From NCBI RefSeq assembly GCF_027595985.1, contig NC_073305.1, positions 26,192,028-26,256,027 on the forward strand: DNA of 64,000 nucleotides. Direction: 5' to 3'. The position numbers were made by a program, and so were the translations under genes. The first letter of the stretch is position 1, and each line of letters starts with the position of its first letter. The notes beneath the pieces are model-generated. The model was not told the DNA's origin. It did not search any database and worked only from the letters and a program-made list of their open reading frames with translations. The DNA is from Sorex araneus (taxonomy: Eukaryota > Chordata > Mammalia > Eulipotyphla > Soricidae). Positions 1 to 11,103 of this stretch are shown in pieces.

Positions 1-18
1 TCGAACTAGAAGCTCAGA

Positions 19-62
19 TTAATGTATGTATGTTGATACATACATTAATGTATGTATCAACA
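19..62. repeat. Overlapping hairpin and perfect 32-bp palindrome
   Basis: Positions 31-62 read the same on both strands (axis between 46 and 47). Positions 19-48 also form a 13-bp stem with a 4-base loop (GTTG). The two structures share an arm, so they are alternatives. The sequence is AT-rich and looks like diverged (ATGT)n. No function is implied. Confidence 0.85.
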
Positions 63-394
63 CCCCATTTTGACAGGGGTGATTCTATACTTCCAAAGAA
101 GGACAAAATATGTTGACAAAATCTTTTAATTGAAAAGAGGTATTGTTTTCTTCCAACAGAGGCTCCCTTATTTATCTCATTCTTTCGAACTTTTTATTTG
201 GAAATAAGTTAGCTAATGTCAAACTGATATACAAAATTGCATGATTGTTATATATAATTTCATGCTAATGTATACATGATTTACTGTTTAATGTATACAA
301 ATACCCCCATTGACTCATAAAGTTATTATCATAATCCAGGTAATACATAACCTATCTCCTTTTATCTCTGTGTGTACGCATGTATGTGTGTGAT
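63..394. other. Unique AT-rich DNA, no gene seen
   Basis: No recognisable repeat, exon or RNA gene. Short AT-rich words and a few TG repeats only. Confidence 0.5.
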
Positions 395-570
395 GGGCTA
401 GAGAGAGAGTACAGTAGGTAAGACCTCGCACTAGGCCAACTTAGGTTGGATCCACAGTACCCTATATGTTTACCCTGAGGTTACCAGAAGGGATCCCTGA
501 AGGCAGAGCCAGGCATAAGTTTGAGCACAGCTGGCTGTGGCCCAAAGCAACTAAAATAAGAAAAGAGAAA
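395..570 (+). mobile_element. Old SINE-A (shrew-type tRNA-derived SINE)
   Basis: The head begins GGGCTAGAGAG, followed by a degenerate B box (GGTTGGATCC) and the body words GGGATCCCTGA, GCAGAGCCAGG and GGCTGTGGCCCAAAG, with an A-rich end. It is strongly diverged from younger copies in this window, so it is an old insertion. No TSD could be assigned. Confidence 0.75.
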
Positions 571-660
571 AGAAGAGCCTGGAGGGGTGTTGATGGGAGT
601 GAAAGAAGGGGAGAGGGAGGGTAGGACAGGAGAGATGTATGTAATAAGGACGGAAGAGTC

Positions 661-759
661 CTTGCAGTGAATATGGTCCCCCGAGCACCACCAGGGGTCA
701 CTACTGAGTCACTACCCAGATACAGCTTCTGGGCATCACAAGGTGTGGGGCAGGCAACA
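661..759 (+). mobile_element. 5'-truncated SINE-A body
   Basis: Starts within the SINE body (ATATGGTCCCCCGAGCACCACCAGG) and lacks the tRNA-like head. Its 3' end runs into the polypurine tract, which may have grown from its A-rich tail. Confidence 0.65.
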
Positions 760-1470
760 AAGAAGAAAGGAGAAAAGGAGGAAGGAAGGAAGGAAGGAAG
801 GAAGGAAGGAAGGAAGGAAGGAAGGAAGGAAGGAAGGAAGGAAGGAAGGAAGGAAGGAAGGAAGGAAGGAAGGAAGGGAGGGAGGGAGGGAGGGAGGGAG
901 GGAGGGAGGGAGGGAGGGAGGGAGGGAGGGAGGGAGGAAGGAAGGAAGGAAGGAAGGAAGGAAGGAAGGGAGGGAGGGAGGGAGGGAGGGAGGGAGGGAG
1001 GGAGGGAGGGAGGGAGGGAGGGAGGGAGGGAGGGAGGGAGGAAGGGAGGAAGGGAGGGAGGGAGGGAGGGAGGGAGGGAGGAAGGAGGGAGGGAGGGAGG
1101 GAGGGAGGGAGGGAGGGAGGAAGGGAGGGAGGGAGGGAGGGAGGAAGGGAGGGAGGGAGGAAGGAAGGAAGGAAGGAAGGAAGGAAGGAAGGAAGGAAGG
1201 AAGGTAGGAAGGGAGGGAGGGAGGGAGGAAGGAAGGGAGGAAGGAAGGAAGGAAGGAAGGAAGGAAGGAAGGAAGGAAGGAAGGAAGGAAGGAAGGAAGG
1301 AAGGAAGGAAGGAAGGGAGGGAGGGAGGGAGGGAGGGAGGGAGGTAGGAAGGAAGGAAGGAAGGGAGGGAGGGAGGGAGGAAGGAAGGTAGGAAGGTAGG
1401 AAGGAAGGAAGGAGGGAAGGAGGGAGGGAGGGAGGGAGGGAGGGAAGGAAGGGAAGGAGGGAGGGAGGAA
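760..1470 (+). repeat. Polypurine (GGAA)n/(GGGA)n satellite, about 710 bp
   Basis: Nearly pure purine on the + strand, with alternating blocks of GGAA and GGGA tetramers and rare GGTA variants. The block order (GGAA, then GGGA, then GGAA and so on) suggests repeated expansion of sub-blocks. Long apparent reading frames on both strands (poly Lys/Glu/Gly/Arg on +, poly Leu/Pro/Ser/Phe on -) are artefacts of the 4-bp period. Such mirror-symmetric polypurine can form triplex DNA; that is inference. Confidence 0.97.
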
Positions 1471-1817
1471 ATGACATGAGATCTATTCTTGCCTAAATTT
1501 TTAAGTGCATAATTTAAGAAACAAATATTTTCTCTAGGCATTTTTTTCTGTACCGTAGATACCTATAACTTATTCATCTTGCATAAGTGAGACTTATGCC
1601 AAGTAAATCACACCTTGTACTTTGCAGTATGTCTCATTTAACTAAAAAAATTTTAGAAATGGCCTCAAAGTCTAGTATGGAGCTAAAGAATTTTTAGTTG
1701 AAAAATAAATTTCTTTGCATGGGTTTATTGTTTTCGACACATTCCTAATATCCACAAGGAGATGGGAACCATATGAAAAATTATATGAGAAGTGAAATAC
1801 ATTTTTAAGTACATTAC
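1471..1817. other. Unique DNA, no gene seen
   Basis: AT-rich, with no family that I recognise. Confidence 0.4.
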
Positions 1818-1915
1818 CAAAAGATCTAGTGTGTGGCTTAGTAGTAGAATGTATGCCTTATTATGGGACAGCTGGGTTTGATCCCTGGCATCATGACGGA
1901 CTGCTAGCCCACCCC
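1818..1915 (+). mobile_element. tRNA-like SINE fragment, not the SINE-A head
   Basis: Contains GTGTGGCTTAGTAGTAGAATG (A-box-like) and, about 35 bases on, GGGTTTGATCCCTGGC (B-box-like). This pattern is closer to ID/tRNA-Ala-like SINEs than to the SINE-A head. A related piece lies on the other strand at 51915-52035. Too short and diverged for a firm family call. Confidence 0.45.
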
Positions 1916-2089
1916 CAATACTGCAACAAAGTGTGCACCCCTTACTCATGGTCATCCATTATCATCACATAGTGAAGCGTCACTGTGTATATATTGTGCA
2001 TGGGTGAATAAGATAAATTTGACTATAATTGAGGAAATTATATGTAACAGAAAGTTATAAATGCAGTCAAAAGTATTGTCTTTGATGTC

Positions 2090-2470
2090 CCCCAAACTAT
2101 ATTATCCAAAGAACAAGACTCAAGAGGAGAATATCTAAAAATTGTGGGGCTTTCCAATAAAAATTCTAGCACACAGATGAAATTAGAGACTATCATGCTG
2201 ATTACAGTCAGTGAGAGAAAAGGAATAAATACTACATGATTTCTCTCAGATGTGGAATTGAAAGATGCACATCAAGGAAGCAATAAAGGGCCAAAGATGA
2301 TACAACTGAGTTGGGGTGGGAGTTAAAAAGGAGGGACAATAGGATCCCGTAGGGAGGCAGGTGGGTACTGATGATGGGGTGATGTTGGAATTCTGTACAT
2401 GAGAAACAATCATTAAAAATATTGTAAATCATAGCACTTCGTTCAATAAAAAAGCATAAAATGCATTTCA
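2090..2470 (+). mobile_element. Old L1 3' part
   Basis: Carries L1 3'-end words: ATACTACATGATTTCTCTCA followed by ATGTGGAATT, then a G-rich 3' UTR-like stretch (GGGTGGGAG, GGTACTGATGATGGGG). Diverged and without a clear poly(A), so ancient. Confidence 0.6.
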
Positions 2471-2529
2471 TTAAGATTGCAAGTATATTTGTATATATAT
2501 ATATATACATATATATTATATGTAAGAAA

Positions 2530-3551
2530 TTTGTGATTTTTTTCAATGCCTGCTTTTCAGGTTCTAGTGCCTAACAATTCTAATTAACTTGTCAATACAG
2601 TGCTAGAGACAATGTTTCAGGCCCAAGGAGATTAATTATGGTTTTAATGTCCTATGGAAATAGAAAACTACTACACTACTATGGAACACTCTATTTCTCG
2701 CCTCATGGTAGATATATCTAATCATGGGGTGGAGATGTGTTATTTTTTCTCACTCTCTCCTTCCTTCATCCTTCGTCTCACACACACACACACACACACA
2801 CACACAAGCACACACATACACATCTTTTCTCTATTTAGCAACTGATAATCTTGATCTACATCCATTAGCACAATTTGTTTGATTGCCCAATTTCCAGCAT
2901 CTTCAAATGAAACTTTCAACAAATGCTTATGTTCTCCTAAGATGCTACCCAGAGGACATCAAAATTTTGACAAAAAATATTTTAAGATGAATTGACATTA
3001 CGAATTGTATTTATATTCATTATGGGAGTTGTGAGAGCTATCGACAAATCCAGAAAGATGCCATACTTTAGGAAAATGTATTTTAGGAAAATGATTTCAC
3101 TTTACCAGAGTCTTCTGAAAGGATCCATACTTTGGATCTAAAGTGAACAAACTTGTGCTATCTCTAAAGAAGAAATAATTGCCAGATTTCAATGAAGTGA
3201 CCAATTACTTTGTCCAGTTCAGTCATGAGTAACATCTTGTCATATAATAAGTTGTAAACTTCATTTTGTCCAACCATGCTTGAAAGCATGATAGAAATGT
3301 GGGGTAAATAGAAAATTATCTCTTGGGAGCTTGATATCACAAAAATAATAGACTTCTGGGCACAAAATAGATTTTAAAATGGCATTTATATTTTCAGAAT
3401 GGTAAAATGAAAAAAGCACTTATCTGAAACTGTGTGGAATCACTGTGAACCTCAGTTATGCCATATTCATCTTTTTGACGGGATGTCAATCATCCTTCCT
3501 CTCTCTGGACCTTGGATTTCTTCTATTAATTCCATGTGGTCCATCTGCTAG
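2530..3551. other. Unique DNA with a (CA)n microsatellite
   Basis: No gene seen. A CA dinucleotide repeat with small interruptions occupies about 2779-2822. The rest is AT-rich and unassigned. Confidence 0.5.
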
Positions 3552-3958
3552 TGTGAGGCCAGAGCAGGGTTATAACAGGCTTTAGTTTAAGGCCAAAACA
3601 GGCAGTAGGCTAAAGTTTCTATTTCCCTTCCCCCTCCCCTAAGAATTCCCTGGCCCAAAGAATACTTGGCCAATGCTGAAAATCCCTTAGACACCTCTAG
3701 CTAGTTCTATGATAAGTAGGATATCTCTGGGCACAGCAGGTAGGCATGAGCAGTGAACTCATAGACTTGTGACTGCTTCACCAACAATATACCATATAAT
3801 GTTCCCTGCAACTTGGGTCGCGGTCCTTGTTGAGATCCTACTGCATTGGATGAGTCCTGGACCCTAGCTCGAGAGCTAGCAATAAAGAGTACCTTGTATT
3901 TGTGTCCTTGCATCTGGTCTAGTCAATGGGTGAGTGAAACTCCCTTCCCGAGACATAA
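3552..3958 (+). mobile_element. Solo LTR, class I (gamma-type) endogenous retrovirus
   Basis: A 407-bp segment begins TGTGAGGCC and ends ACATAACA (TG...CA). It is flanked by CTAG at 3548-3551 and 3959-3962, a 4-bp duplication typical of class I ERVs. Inside, GAGAGCTAGCAATAAAGAG (polyadenylation signal at about 3880) is followed by a T-rich stretch, as in an R/U5 region. No internal viral sequence is present, so it is a solo LTR left by recombination between two LTRs. Confidence 0.8.
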
Positions 3959-3962
3959 CACT

Positions 3963-5228
3963 AGCTCTCACCTACATGTCAATTATAACCAAATTAAAAG
4001 CCACATTCTTAGTTACACTAGTCAAATTTAAAATGCCACGCATAACTGTTGGCTACCTTACCAAAACACAGATTAGCAATCATTTCGATCTTCACCAAAA
4101 GTTTGAATAATGCTGATAATAATGATATAACCTGTTTTTTCTAATTCCCAAAATTTTAATCTATGACTGCATAACCATCTGTGGAAATCAGGATTATAAG
4201 GCATGGACTCCTGGCCTGAGAACAGTAGCCTTTGTATGCTAAACATGATAATGAGGATGACATTTATAATAGAGTGGGGAATTGTTGGCTGGGACCAGCA
4301 TTCACCCACCAAACAGATGCAACAAGGAACACAATGGAAAACCCCACTAAAGTGAAATGAAAGACAGAGCTTACTGGACAGATGGCACCTTTAGATTCCT
4401 ATTCCCAAACCTCCTACTTGGTCAAACCTCAGAAAGAGGCGAATATTAGACCCAGAATTCAGCAAACAAGGACTATAATTGCATGTTTGCCTATAAGAAT
4501 GGACTCAGGATAGTTCACAATTTAGAATCTGGTTAATGTTATAAGAACTAAATCCCCAAAGAACCTGCCTCCAAACAAGGAAGCATCATTCACTGCAGTC
4601 CATGAGGAAAATGCAACCAATTACTCCTTCACTGGGCTTCACAAGACCAAGTCAAGATAGTTCTGGCCACTCACTCTTAACTTTTGGGCCAAAAACTTTC
4701 TTGGCTACTTAACTTTTCTTACTTATCTTTCCTCGCACACAGCTGGATTTCAATTGCTATTGTGCTTGTTTATTTTTTTAATTTGTGAGTCAAACAGAGC
4801 TCTGAGAATAGAAAAGGGGCACTGTTGAAAGGATGTGTGGATCTAAGCCAAATGAAAATAACTACTGCATTTTTTTTTCATTCGAATGGGGTACAACTAA
4901 ACCCTCAGCTACTCCCTATTAATGTTGGCCACAGAGACTAGAAATCTGGACCAATGAAAAGTCATGGCAGCATCCTTGCAGTCAAAAGCCTCCACATCCC
5001 CCACACACCCACTTTTAAACTAAATTATTGTTGTGCAGTCGTATAGATTTCAGGAACAGAGCTTAACACCTCAACATGTGCAGAGGAATCATTGCACCCA
5101 CCACCAAAATTTCAGTACCATCAAACCACCAAAAAGGTCCCTTAACCCATACATGCCTTCCCTTATAAAAGCACCATCATTTTCCTGGGTTAGTAGTTAA
5201 TTATATGAATTCAAAACATACATTTTCT
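3963..5228. other. Mostly unique DNA, no gene seen
   Basis: No exon recognised. Around 5030-5200 a C-rich stretch (CCCACCACCAAAATTTCAG, CTTCCCTTATAAAAGCACC) resembles an inverted ancient L1 3' UTR, but too weakly for a separate call. Confidence 0.4.
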
Positions 5229-5415
5229 GGGCTAGAATTATAGTACAGGGGGTAAGACATTTGCCATGCATGAGTCTGACCTGAGTTCAATTTTCAGCAC
5301 CACATATGGAATCCCAAGCTTGCCAAGAGTGATCCCTGAGCACGGAACCGGAAGTAAACATTGAACACAACTGGGTGGATGTGACCAAAAACTCCAAAAT
5401 AGAAAACAAAATAAA
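5229..5415 (+). mobile_element. Old SINE-A
   Basis: Head GGGCTAGAATTATAGTACAG, B-box-like GAGTTCAATTTTCAGCACC, body GTGATCCCTGAGCACGGAACC and an A-rich tail. Diverged but nearly full length. Confidence 0.8.
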
Positions 5416-6360
5416 ACTTACATTCTCTACCCAACTTATGCAAGTACTTAGTTTAGTAAAATAGGCCAATCATGAACTTTCATCTAGCACTAATTATGCA
5501 TTGGCATGCATATATATGTGTATATATTAATATATATTAGCATGCATTAATATATATAAATGTCATCCTCAGTAAGTGAAGGAAGGTATTTATTGTTGCC
5601 CTTTAACTGTAAAAATAAGAGACAAAGGGTTTAAATGATTTGCACAAAGTCACACAACTAGGAAATAAAATATACATTCTAAACCAAGGAAATCTAGTTA
5701 GCATGTTTAACATTGCTTATAACTTTTTCAAAATAACAGATTTTTAGTTGAAATTTAGCCTATAAATCACTGAACTCTTACAACAGAGGCACTTTCAAGG
5801 TTAACCTAGTAGAAAAGGAGACCAAAAGAGAAGAGTGAGGATGACAGACAGGTGCAAAGACCCTATTGTAATCAAAGCTTGGCTTTAGCAGTCATGCAAA
5901 CCAAACCCCAAAACACATCCTTATAACCCTTTTAACAGCTCATGCATTAGTTAATTGCCCTTTTTTCTTTAAAAGTAAAAGAGTAAAGTAAGGAAGAACT
6001 TAACGGGAGAATAGAGGTCAAAAATTGAGGCTATATATTTAAAATATATGAGAGAAGCCCCTTGAAACTGGGATTGAATTCATAATGTTTGTCATTCATT
6101 AAAAAGGTTTATTCTACCAAGAAGTACAACAATAGATGATGGATTTTTTTTCTGAAACCCAAGAAGAAAATTTCTTCAACTCTATGGTGAGAGAATTTTC
6201 TGTAATAATATCCATAAAATTGTTCCAGGGAACAGAGAGCAGATTAATAATAACTTGTATACTATAGTTTGTCAATAAAATAGTACTCTCCTGTGAGGTG
6301 TTAAGAAAAATTATAACTATTTTCCTAAAATTTTAGGAATTAATGAGTAAAATATTAAAA
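5416..6360. other. Unique AT-rich DNA, no gene seen
   Basis: Includes an imperfect TATATA/GCATGC palindromic stretch near 5500-5560. Nothing gene-like. Confidence 0.45.
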
Positions 6361-6370
6361 AAATAAGTTT

Positions 6371-6569
6371 GGGGCTGGAGCGCTAATACAGCTGGCAGGG
6401 CATTTGCCTTGCACGCAGCTGACCCGGGTTCAATTCCCAGCATCAATATGGTCCCCTAAGTACCAGCAGTTGTAATTCCTGAGTACATGAGCCAGGAGTA
6501 ACCCCTGTCCATTGCCGGGTGTAACCCAAAAAGCGAAAAATAAATAAATAAATAAATAAAAATAATAAT
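6371..6569 (+). mobile_element. SINE-A, full length, with TSD
   Basis: Starts GGGGCTGGAGCGCTAATACAG, B box GGGTTCAATTCC, ends GGTGTAACCCAAAAAGCG followed by (AAAT)n/(AAT)n. AATAAGTTT flanks both sides (6362-6370 and 6570-6578). The A-rich end and flanking duplication fit L1-mediated insertion. Confidence 0.93.
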
Positions 6570-6690
6570 AATAAGTTTACCATAGTGCTATAATTTTAGA
6601 TTCACTTTGTATTGATCTTTATGCGTGGTTTTAAATTTATCTCCTAGAGAAAAAAAAAGGTGCTCTGAGATGTTATTATCTCCTTTCTCT

Positions 6691-7340
6691 CGCCCTGATG
6701 CCTGGCTGTCTTCACTGGGGCCCCTCAAAGAGGAGCGGGTTGAGTTTCTCTGCCCACTCCAAGCAGAGCCCCCTCAGTCGAAGACTTCCAGAACCCAGCC
6801 ACAGCCATGCTCAAGGCCACTCTCCACACTTTTGGACGAACCTCACACATGAAGGAACCGGCAGAGGAACCCAGGTGTGCGGGACCCATGGCTGAGATCT
6901 CCAAGTCTGCTCGGATCGAGACTGGGCCTCCTCCACCCAGATCTCCCATTTTCCAGTAGCTTGGCAGCCACACCTACAAACTGCCCCCCCTCCACCCCGC
7001 GCTGTGTAATCCCATTAACGGCCAAGATCCAGAGAATATAAAACAAAGCTCCTTATAGCCTATTCTCCCTCTTGGAGAACCTGGCAAGGTACCAAGAGCA
7101 TTCTGCCTGCACAGTGGAGTCTGGCAAGCTGTCTAGGGCATATTTGACATGCCAAATACAGTAGCAATGATGGTTTCATTCCCCTTACCCTGAAAGAGCC
7201 TCCAATGTGACACCGCTGAAAACAACAACTAAAGAGAGGCTGCTAAATTCTCAGGGCTAGGATGAATGGAGACGTTACTGGTGCCCACTCAGGCAAATTG
7301 ATGATCAACAGGATAACAGTGATACAGCGATACAATGATT
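6691..7340 (+). mobile_element. Family C retroposon, copy 1, RTE-type tail
   Basis: A 650-bp unit flanked by TCTCCTTTCTCT at 6679-6690 and 7341-7352 (12-bp TSD), so it moved as one piece. The first 400 bases or so are GC-rich, with words shared with copies at 18222 and 48287 (GCCATGCTCAAGGC, CTCACACATGAAGG, TCCAGAGAATATAAAAC). The end (GGAGACGTTACTGGTGCCC, then ATACAGCGATACAATGATT) is the same RTE-LINE-derived tail carried by SINE-B. There is no tRNA-like head and no poly(A). Short reading frames in the GC-rich part are not shared as proteins between copies. Probably a non-autonomous RTE derivative. Confidence 0.85.
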
Positions 7341-7459
7341 TCTCCTTTCTCTTATACCCTCCTTTGTATTAGTCATTTACCTGCACAACAGTCTGAATTT
7401 CAGTGGCAAGGTCTATAAATATTGAACATTCCACTGTCTTTCTTCTTAATTTTATTTTA

Positions 7460-7640
7460 AATTTTAATTCTTTTTAATTGAATCACCATGAGATACAAAG
7501 TTACAAAGTTGTTCATGATTGGGTTCCAGTCATACACATTCCATTTTCTTGACCCTTCACTTTCAGTTCAACTTTTTCTACACACACTGCAATCTCCTTT
7601 CCTCTCATCGATGAGCAATTCTCTGAAGATTAAGTTTATC
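7460..7640 (-). mobile_element. L1 3' UTR fragment
   Basis: On the + strand, T-rich sequence is followed by TTGAATCACCATGAGATAC and AGTTACAAAGTTGTTCATG. This is the reverse complement of the L1 3' end seen at 27440-27500. It is 5' truncated after about 150 bases. Confidence 0.75.
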
Positions 7641-8924
7641 CATTTTTAAACCCAACAATTACCACATTTGTGACTGTTTCTGGCTTATTACTAGATATGT
7701 CAATATTGAAAATAGATAGTTTCCTTATTCTCTAAGAGCATTGTTTTCCTCCCCAGAACACTGCAATGGAAATAGAAGATCCTTTCCATGGCAAAGGATC
7801 TTCTAGCATACAATAGATGTTTAAATGACCAATTTCTTTTATGCATTTCTTTCTTTCTTCACTCCAGAGAATGGAAAGCATAAATATTAGTAAAATATTC
7901 ATGGAATGCCTGTAAGAATGTAATGATAGATTATTGGTGCATAGAAATGGTTTTGAGCTTGACAATAAAAGCTTTTCTGGATATACTTGTTAATTATAAT
8001 TTGTTTACTTTCTTAAGTCCTTTTCTTTATCTTTATGCAAGGTATACACCCACCCTCATTTATTCATGCCTTTATAATTATACAGTTGATTTTAAAGACA
8101 TACAATCAGACAGAGCTATGATTTGTGTAGCTTAATAGCTAAGGGGATTCTGAAAATTTTTTCTACTATAACCAATAAATTCATCACAATCAATTGATAG
8201 GGAACATTAATGATACTTTTTCCCAAATAAATAAAAGAATAAGATGTAGCTAGGACTCATTCAGCATGGCGAGTATTAACACAGTACATATCCCTCACAC
8301 TGTGGTCATAAAAATATACCTATGAATGAATTTTAATTGAGGTTCTAGTATCTCTAGATTTTTACTAGTTTAGAGAATAACTTTAAAGTCTTTAAATAAT
8401 ATAATCTTTTTTAGCTAATAAAAATCATTTAACCTTGAGAAAACTTAAAAAGAAATGTAGACATATTTAAGAGAATTATGGTATTAATATTTTGAATTAA
8501 ATATGTGCTTGATATTTCAAGAGTTTACAATATTTATCAGAATTTTGCCTTTGAGAGCAACATATCAGCTTTATGACTCCAGTGTGAAATGTGTAACTGA
8601 GTAATTGTTTCAGACATGTGATCTGAAGTTGAAATTTTATGACGCATATATTCACTGTGGGAACATTGAATATAAATACTTAAATCTTAAGTTTTATAAA
8701 TTTAAAGCCATGAAGGATTGAGCAGTTTGTGAACCTTTTTGCAATTGAATTTCTTAAAAATATAAATACAATAAATTTATAGTTTAAAATATAAAAAATA
8801 ATTAAAAGTTTAATGTAATAGAATTATTATAGACCTTTTTAAACTAGGTGTCATATTTTTCTAAATTATAAGTATAATAAAATAAACAGTATATCAGAAG
8901 ACTAAATAATAATAGAGTATTAAA
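7641..8924. other. Unique AT-rich DNA, no gene seen
   Basis: Very AT-rich, especially 8640-8920. No repeat family or exon recognised. Confidence 0.5.
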
Positions 8925-9097
8925 TTGTAGCACTGTTGTAGCACTGTCGTCCCATTGTTTATCGATTTGCTCGAGTGAGCACCAGTAACGTCTTTATTGT
9001 GAGACTTGTTATTGTTTTGGGCATATCGAATACACCATGGGTAGCTTGCCAGGGTCTGCCATGCGGGCGGGATACTCTTGGTAGCTTGCCAGAGAGG
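8925..9097 (-). mobile_element. SINE-B, 3' half, split by an LTR
   Basis: Reverse complement of the SINE-B body and tail: repeated GCACTGT units, CATTGTTTATCGATTTGCTC, then GCATATCGAATACACCATGG and GGTAGCTTGCCAG. The element stops at the LTR inserted at 9098 and resumes at 10174. Confidence 0.88.
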
Positions 9098-10173
9098 TGT
9101 TGGATATCATTGGTTTGTCCTTTCCCCCTTGCCACTAGGAGCTTAGGTTTATCAGTCACACCCATCAAAGTGCTCCCATTCCTTTGTTTATCTGTAACCA
9201 CTTCTACCAGTTTATCTGCTCTTCCTCTAATCAAACTCTGTTAATTTGTAAGGTCAGACCTTGCTAGGACAAGTGTACTTGTAAGTTAATATTGTCTTTC
9301 TCCTCTCTTATGTCTTTTGGATAGTTTACCTTAAAACAATATCCTTTTTGTATGGACAAAGAAAGACATTTATTAATATGCTTTGGTAACATGGGATTTA
9401 ATTCACTTCAAATATTATTCATTCCGGGGCATCTGCTTTCTTGACTTAAGCCTCAGCTGCCCTTACTTCCTAGCACCCTCAAAAGCAGGGTCCCAATGGG
9501 GGACGAGATGGACCCAGGGCAAGGGGTGAGTTATGTGCTACCCTGGCATCAAGATGGGCCTGGCCGAAGCGCCTAATGCTTAACTATATGTTAAGAGCTT
9601 GGTCTTGGGCTTGTCATGTCATGATCCAGGGACCTGCTAGGGCTAGGAAAGACTAATCTGGCCTGAGCGCTGTAGGCTGTAGTCTGAGATTGAGGTGACC
9701 CCCGGAGAGCAATTCTATAAGCTTAATGCATCTCTTGCTATGTCCTTACAAAATGATTTATAATATGAATACTTTTACGTTAGTCGGACAAGGACAGGAG
9801 AAACACACCCATGGAATTCCACTCTTGGGTGATGTCCCACTGAGAGAGATTCTGTCCTAGTGAAAGCATCTTCTAAGGGATAGAACTTTACCCCCTATGG
9901 ATTGTAACCACACAAGCCCCAGCCTGCGGCATCCGGAGCGGATGCGGGAGACTTAAGGTAGCTGTATGAGGGGCCTGGGGCGAGTTGCAGTGGAAGCATG
10001 GAGAGAGAATGAAGTAGCAGAGAGAGAATGAAGTAGGATGGGGGAGGAAGAGGAGGAGGAGAATCAGAGGAGAATGGAGAAAGAAGTTTGGAATAAACTG
10101 CGGTGAGACCAACCATCTTGGCTCCGTCCCTTCCCTCACCCGCGCCTTTCTTTTTATTTTTGTGTTTTACACA
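9098..10173 (+). mobile_element. Solo LTR, class II-like ERV, copy 1
   Basis: A 1,076-bp segment starts TGTTGGATATC and ends TTTTACACA. GAGAGG flanks it at 9092-9097 and 10174-10179, a 6-bp duplication as in class II (ERVK-like) elements. A polyadenylation signal lies in GGAATAAACTGC near 10091. Two related LTRs in the same orientation lie at 24337 and about 46205, sharing TACTTCCTAGCACCC and CTACCCTGGCATC. No internal viral genes. It interrupts a SINE-B, so it is younger than that SINE. Confidence 0.85.
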
Positions 10174-10250
10174 GAGAGGGACAGAAAAATTGAACCCAGG
10201 TTGGCCGCATATAAGGCAAACACCCTACCCACTGTGCTATTGCTTCAGTC
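10174..10250 (-). mobile_element. SINE-B, tRNA-like head half
   Basis: Continues the SINE-B of 8925-9097: AGAAAAATTGAACCCAGGTT (B box), AAGGCAAACACCC and GTGCTATTGCTTCAGTCC (start of the head), all reverse complement. Confidence 0.85.
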
Positions 10251-10304
10251 CAAAGTATTAAATTAATTTTAATAAACTATGTTACAATCAACATCAGGGT
10301 TATC

Positions 10305-10585
10305 TTTTTATTTTTATTTTTTTATTGAATTACCATGAGAATAAGAGTTACAAGGCTGTTCATTGTTTGGATTCAGTCATACAGTGTTTCATCACCCATC
10401 CACCAGTGTGCATTTCCACCACCAATGTCCCCAGTTTCTCTCCTGGACATTTAAAGTTTCATGCTGAGTGAAATGAGACAGAAGGAGAGGGATAGACATA
10501 GAATGATTGGACTCTTGTGGGATATAAAAAAAAAAGTATAGTTTGACACTAATACCAAAGGACCCATGGTGATTCAACAAAAGGA
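10305..10585 (-). mobile_element. L1 3' end with an inverted 5' piece
   Basis: 10305-10445 is the reverse complement of the L1 3' end (TTGAATTACCATGAGAATAAG, then CACCACCAATGTCCCCAG). At 10446 it switches to L1 sequence in + orientation (ATGCTGAGTGAAATGAG, ATAGACATAGAATGATTGG). Such a switch is the usual mark of twin priming during L1 insertion. The end at about 10563-10585 (CATGGTGATTCAAC) resembles an L1 3' terminus, so a more complex history is possible. Confidence 0.65.
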
Positions 10586-10589
10586 ATTT

Positions 10590-10771
10590 ATTTGGTTTTT
10601 TATTTTGCCTTTTGGGTCATAATCCGGCAGTGCTCAGAGGTTACTCCTGACTCTGCACTCAGGAGTTACTTCTGGTGGTGCTGGAGGGACCATATGAGAA
10701 GCTGGGAATCGAATCCTGGTCGGCCGCGTACAAGGCAAATGCCCTATGTGCTATACTATAGATCCAGCCCC
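10590..10771 (-). mobile_element. SINE-A
   Basis: Reverse complement copy: T-rich start, CCTTTTGGGTCATAATCCGG, TTACTCCTGACTCTGCACTC, B box complement GGAATCGAATCC, then GATCCAGCCCCCC. Moderately diverged. Confidence 0.88.
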
Positions 10772-10803
10772 CCAAAATTAATTTTTTAAAAAATAGAATG
10801 GTT

Positions 10804-10985
10804 TGGGACTGGAGTGATAGCAAAGAGGGTAGGACATTTGCCTTGCAGGTAGCCAAGCCAGATTCAATCCTTGGCATCCCATATGGTCCCCTAAGCATCA
10901 CCAGGAGTAATTCCTCAGCACAGAGTCAGGAATAACCCCTGAGTATCACCTGGTGTGACCCCAAAAGCAAAAAAAAAGAAATTAA
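10804..10985 (+). mobile_element. SINE-A
   Basis: TTGGGACTGGAGTGATAGC head, B box CAGATTCAATCC, body CATCACCAGGAGTAATTCC and GGTGTGACCCCAAAAGC, then A-rich. It lies 32 bp from an oppositely oriented SINE-A (10590-10771), which makes an inverted pair. Confidence 0.9.
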
Positions 10986-11103
10986 TAAAATAAAATAAAT
11001 AGTTAAAAATAAATTATTCTATATACTCAAATCAATTTTCATAATATACCACATCAGTAAAAGAAAAGATTAAAATTATATGACTAAGTCAACTGATGTG
11101 AAC

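Noticed and set aside
462..1541. Long open frames (up to 359 codons) on both strands across the polypurine tract
   Set aside because: Pure consequence of the GGAA/GGGA repeat. The translations are tetrapeptide-like repeats with no domain, and frames exist on both strands.
6371..6440. tRNA gene suggested by A and B boxes
   Set aside because: The boxes belong to the SINE-A head. There is no cloverleaf or tRNA 3' end, and dozens of copies share it.
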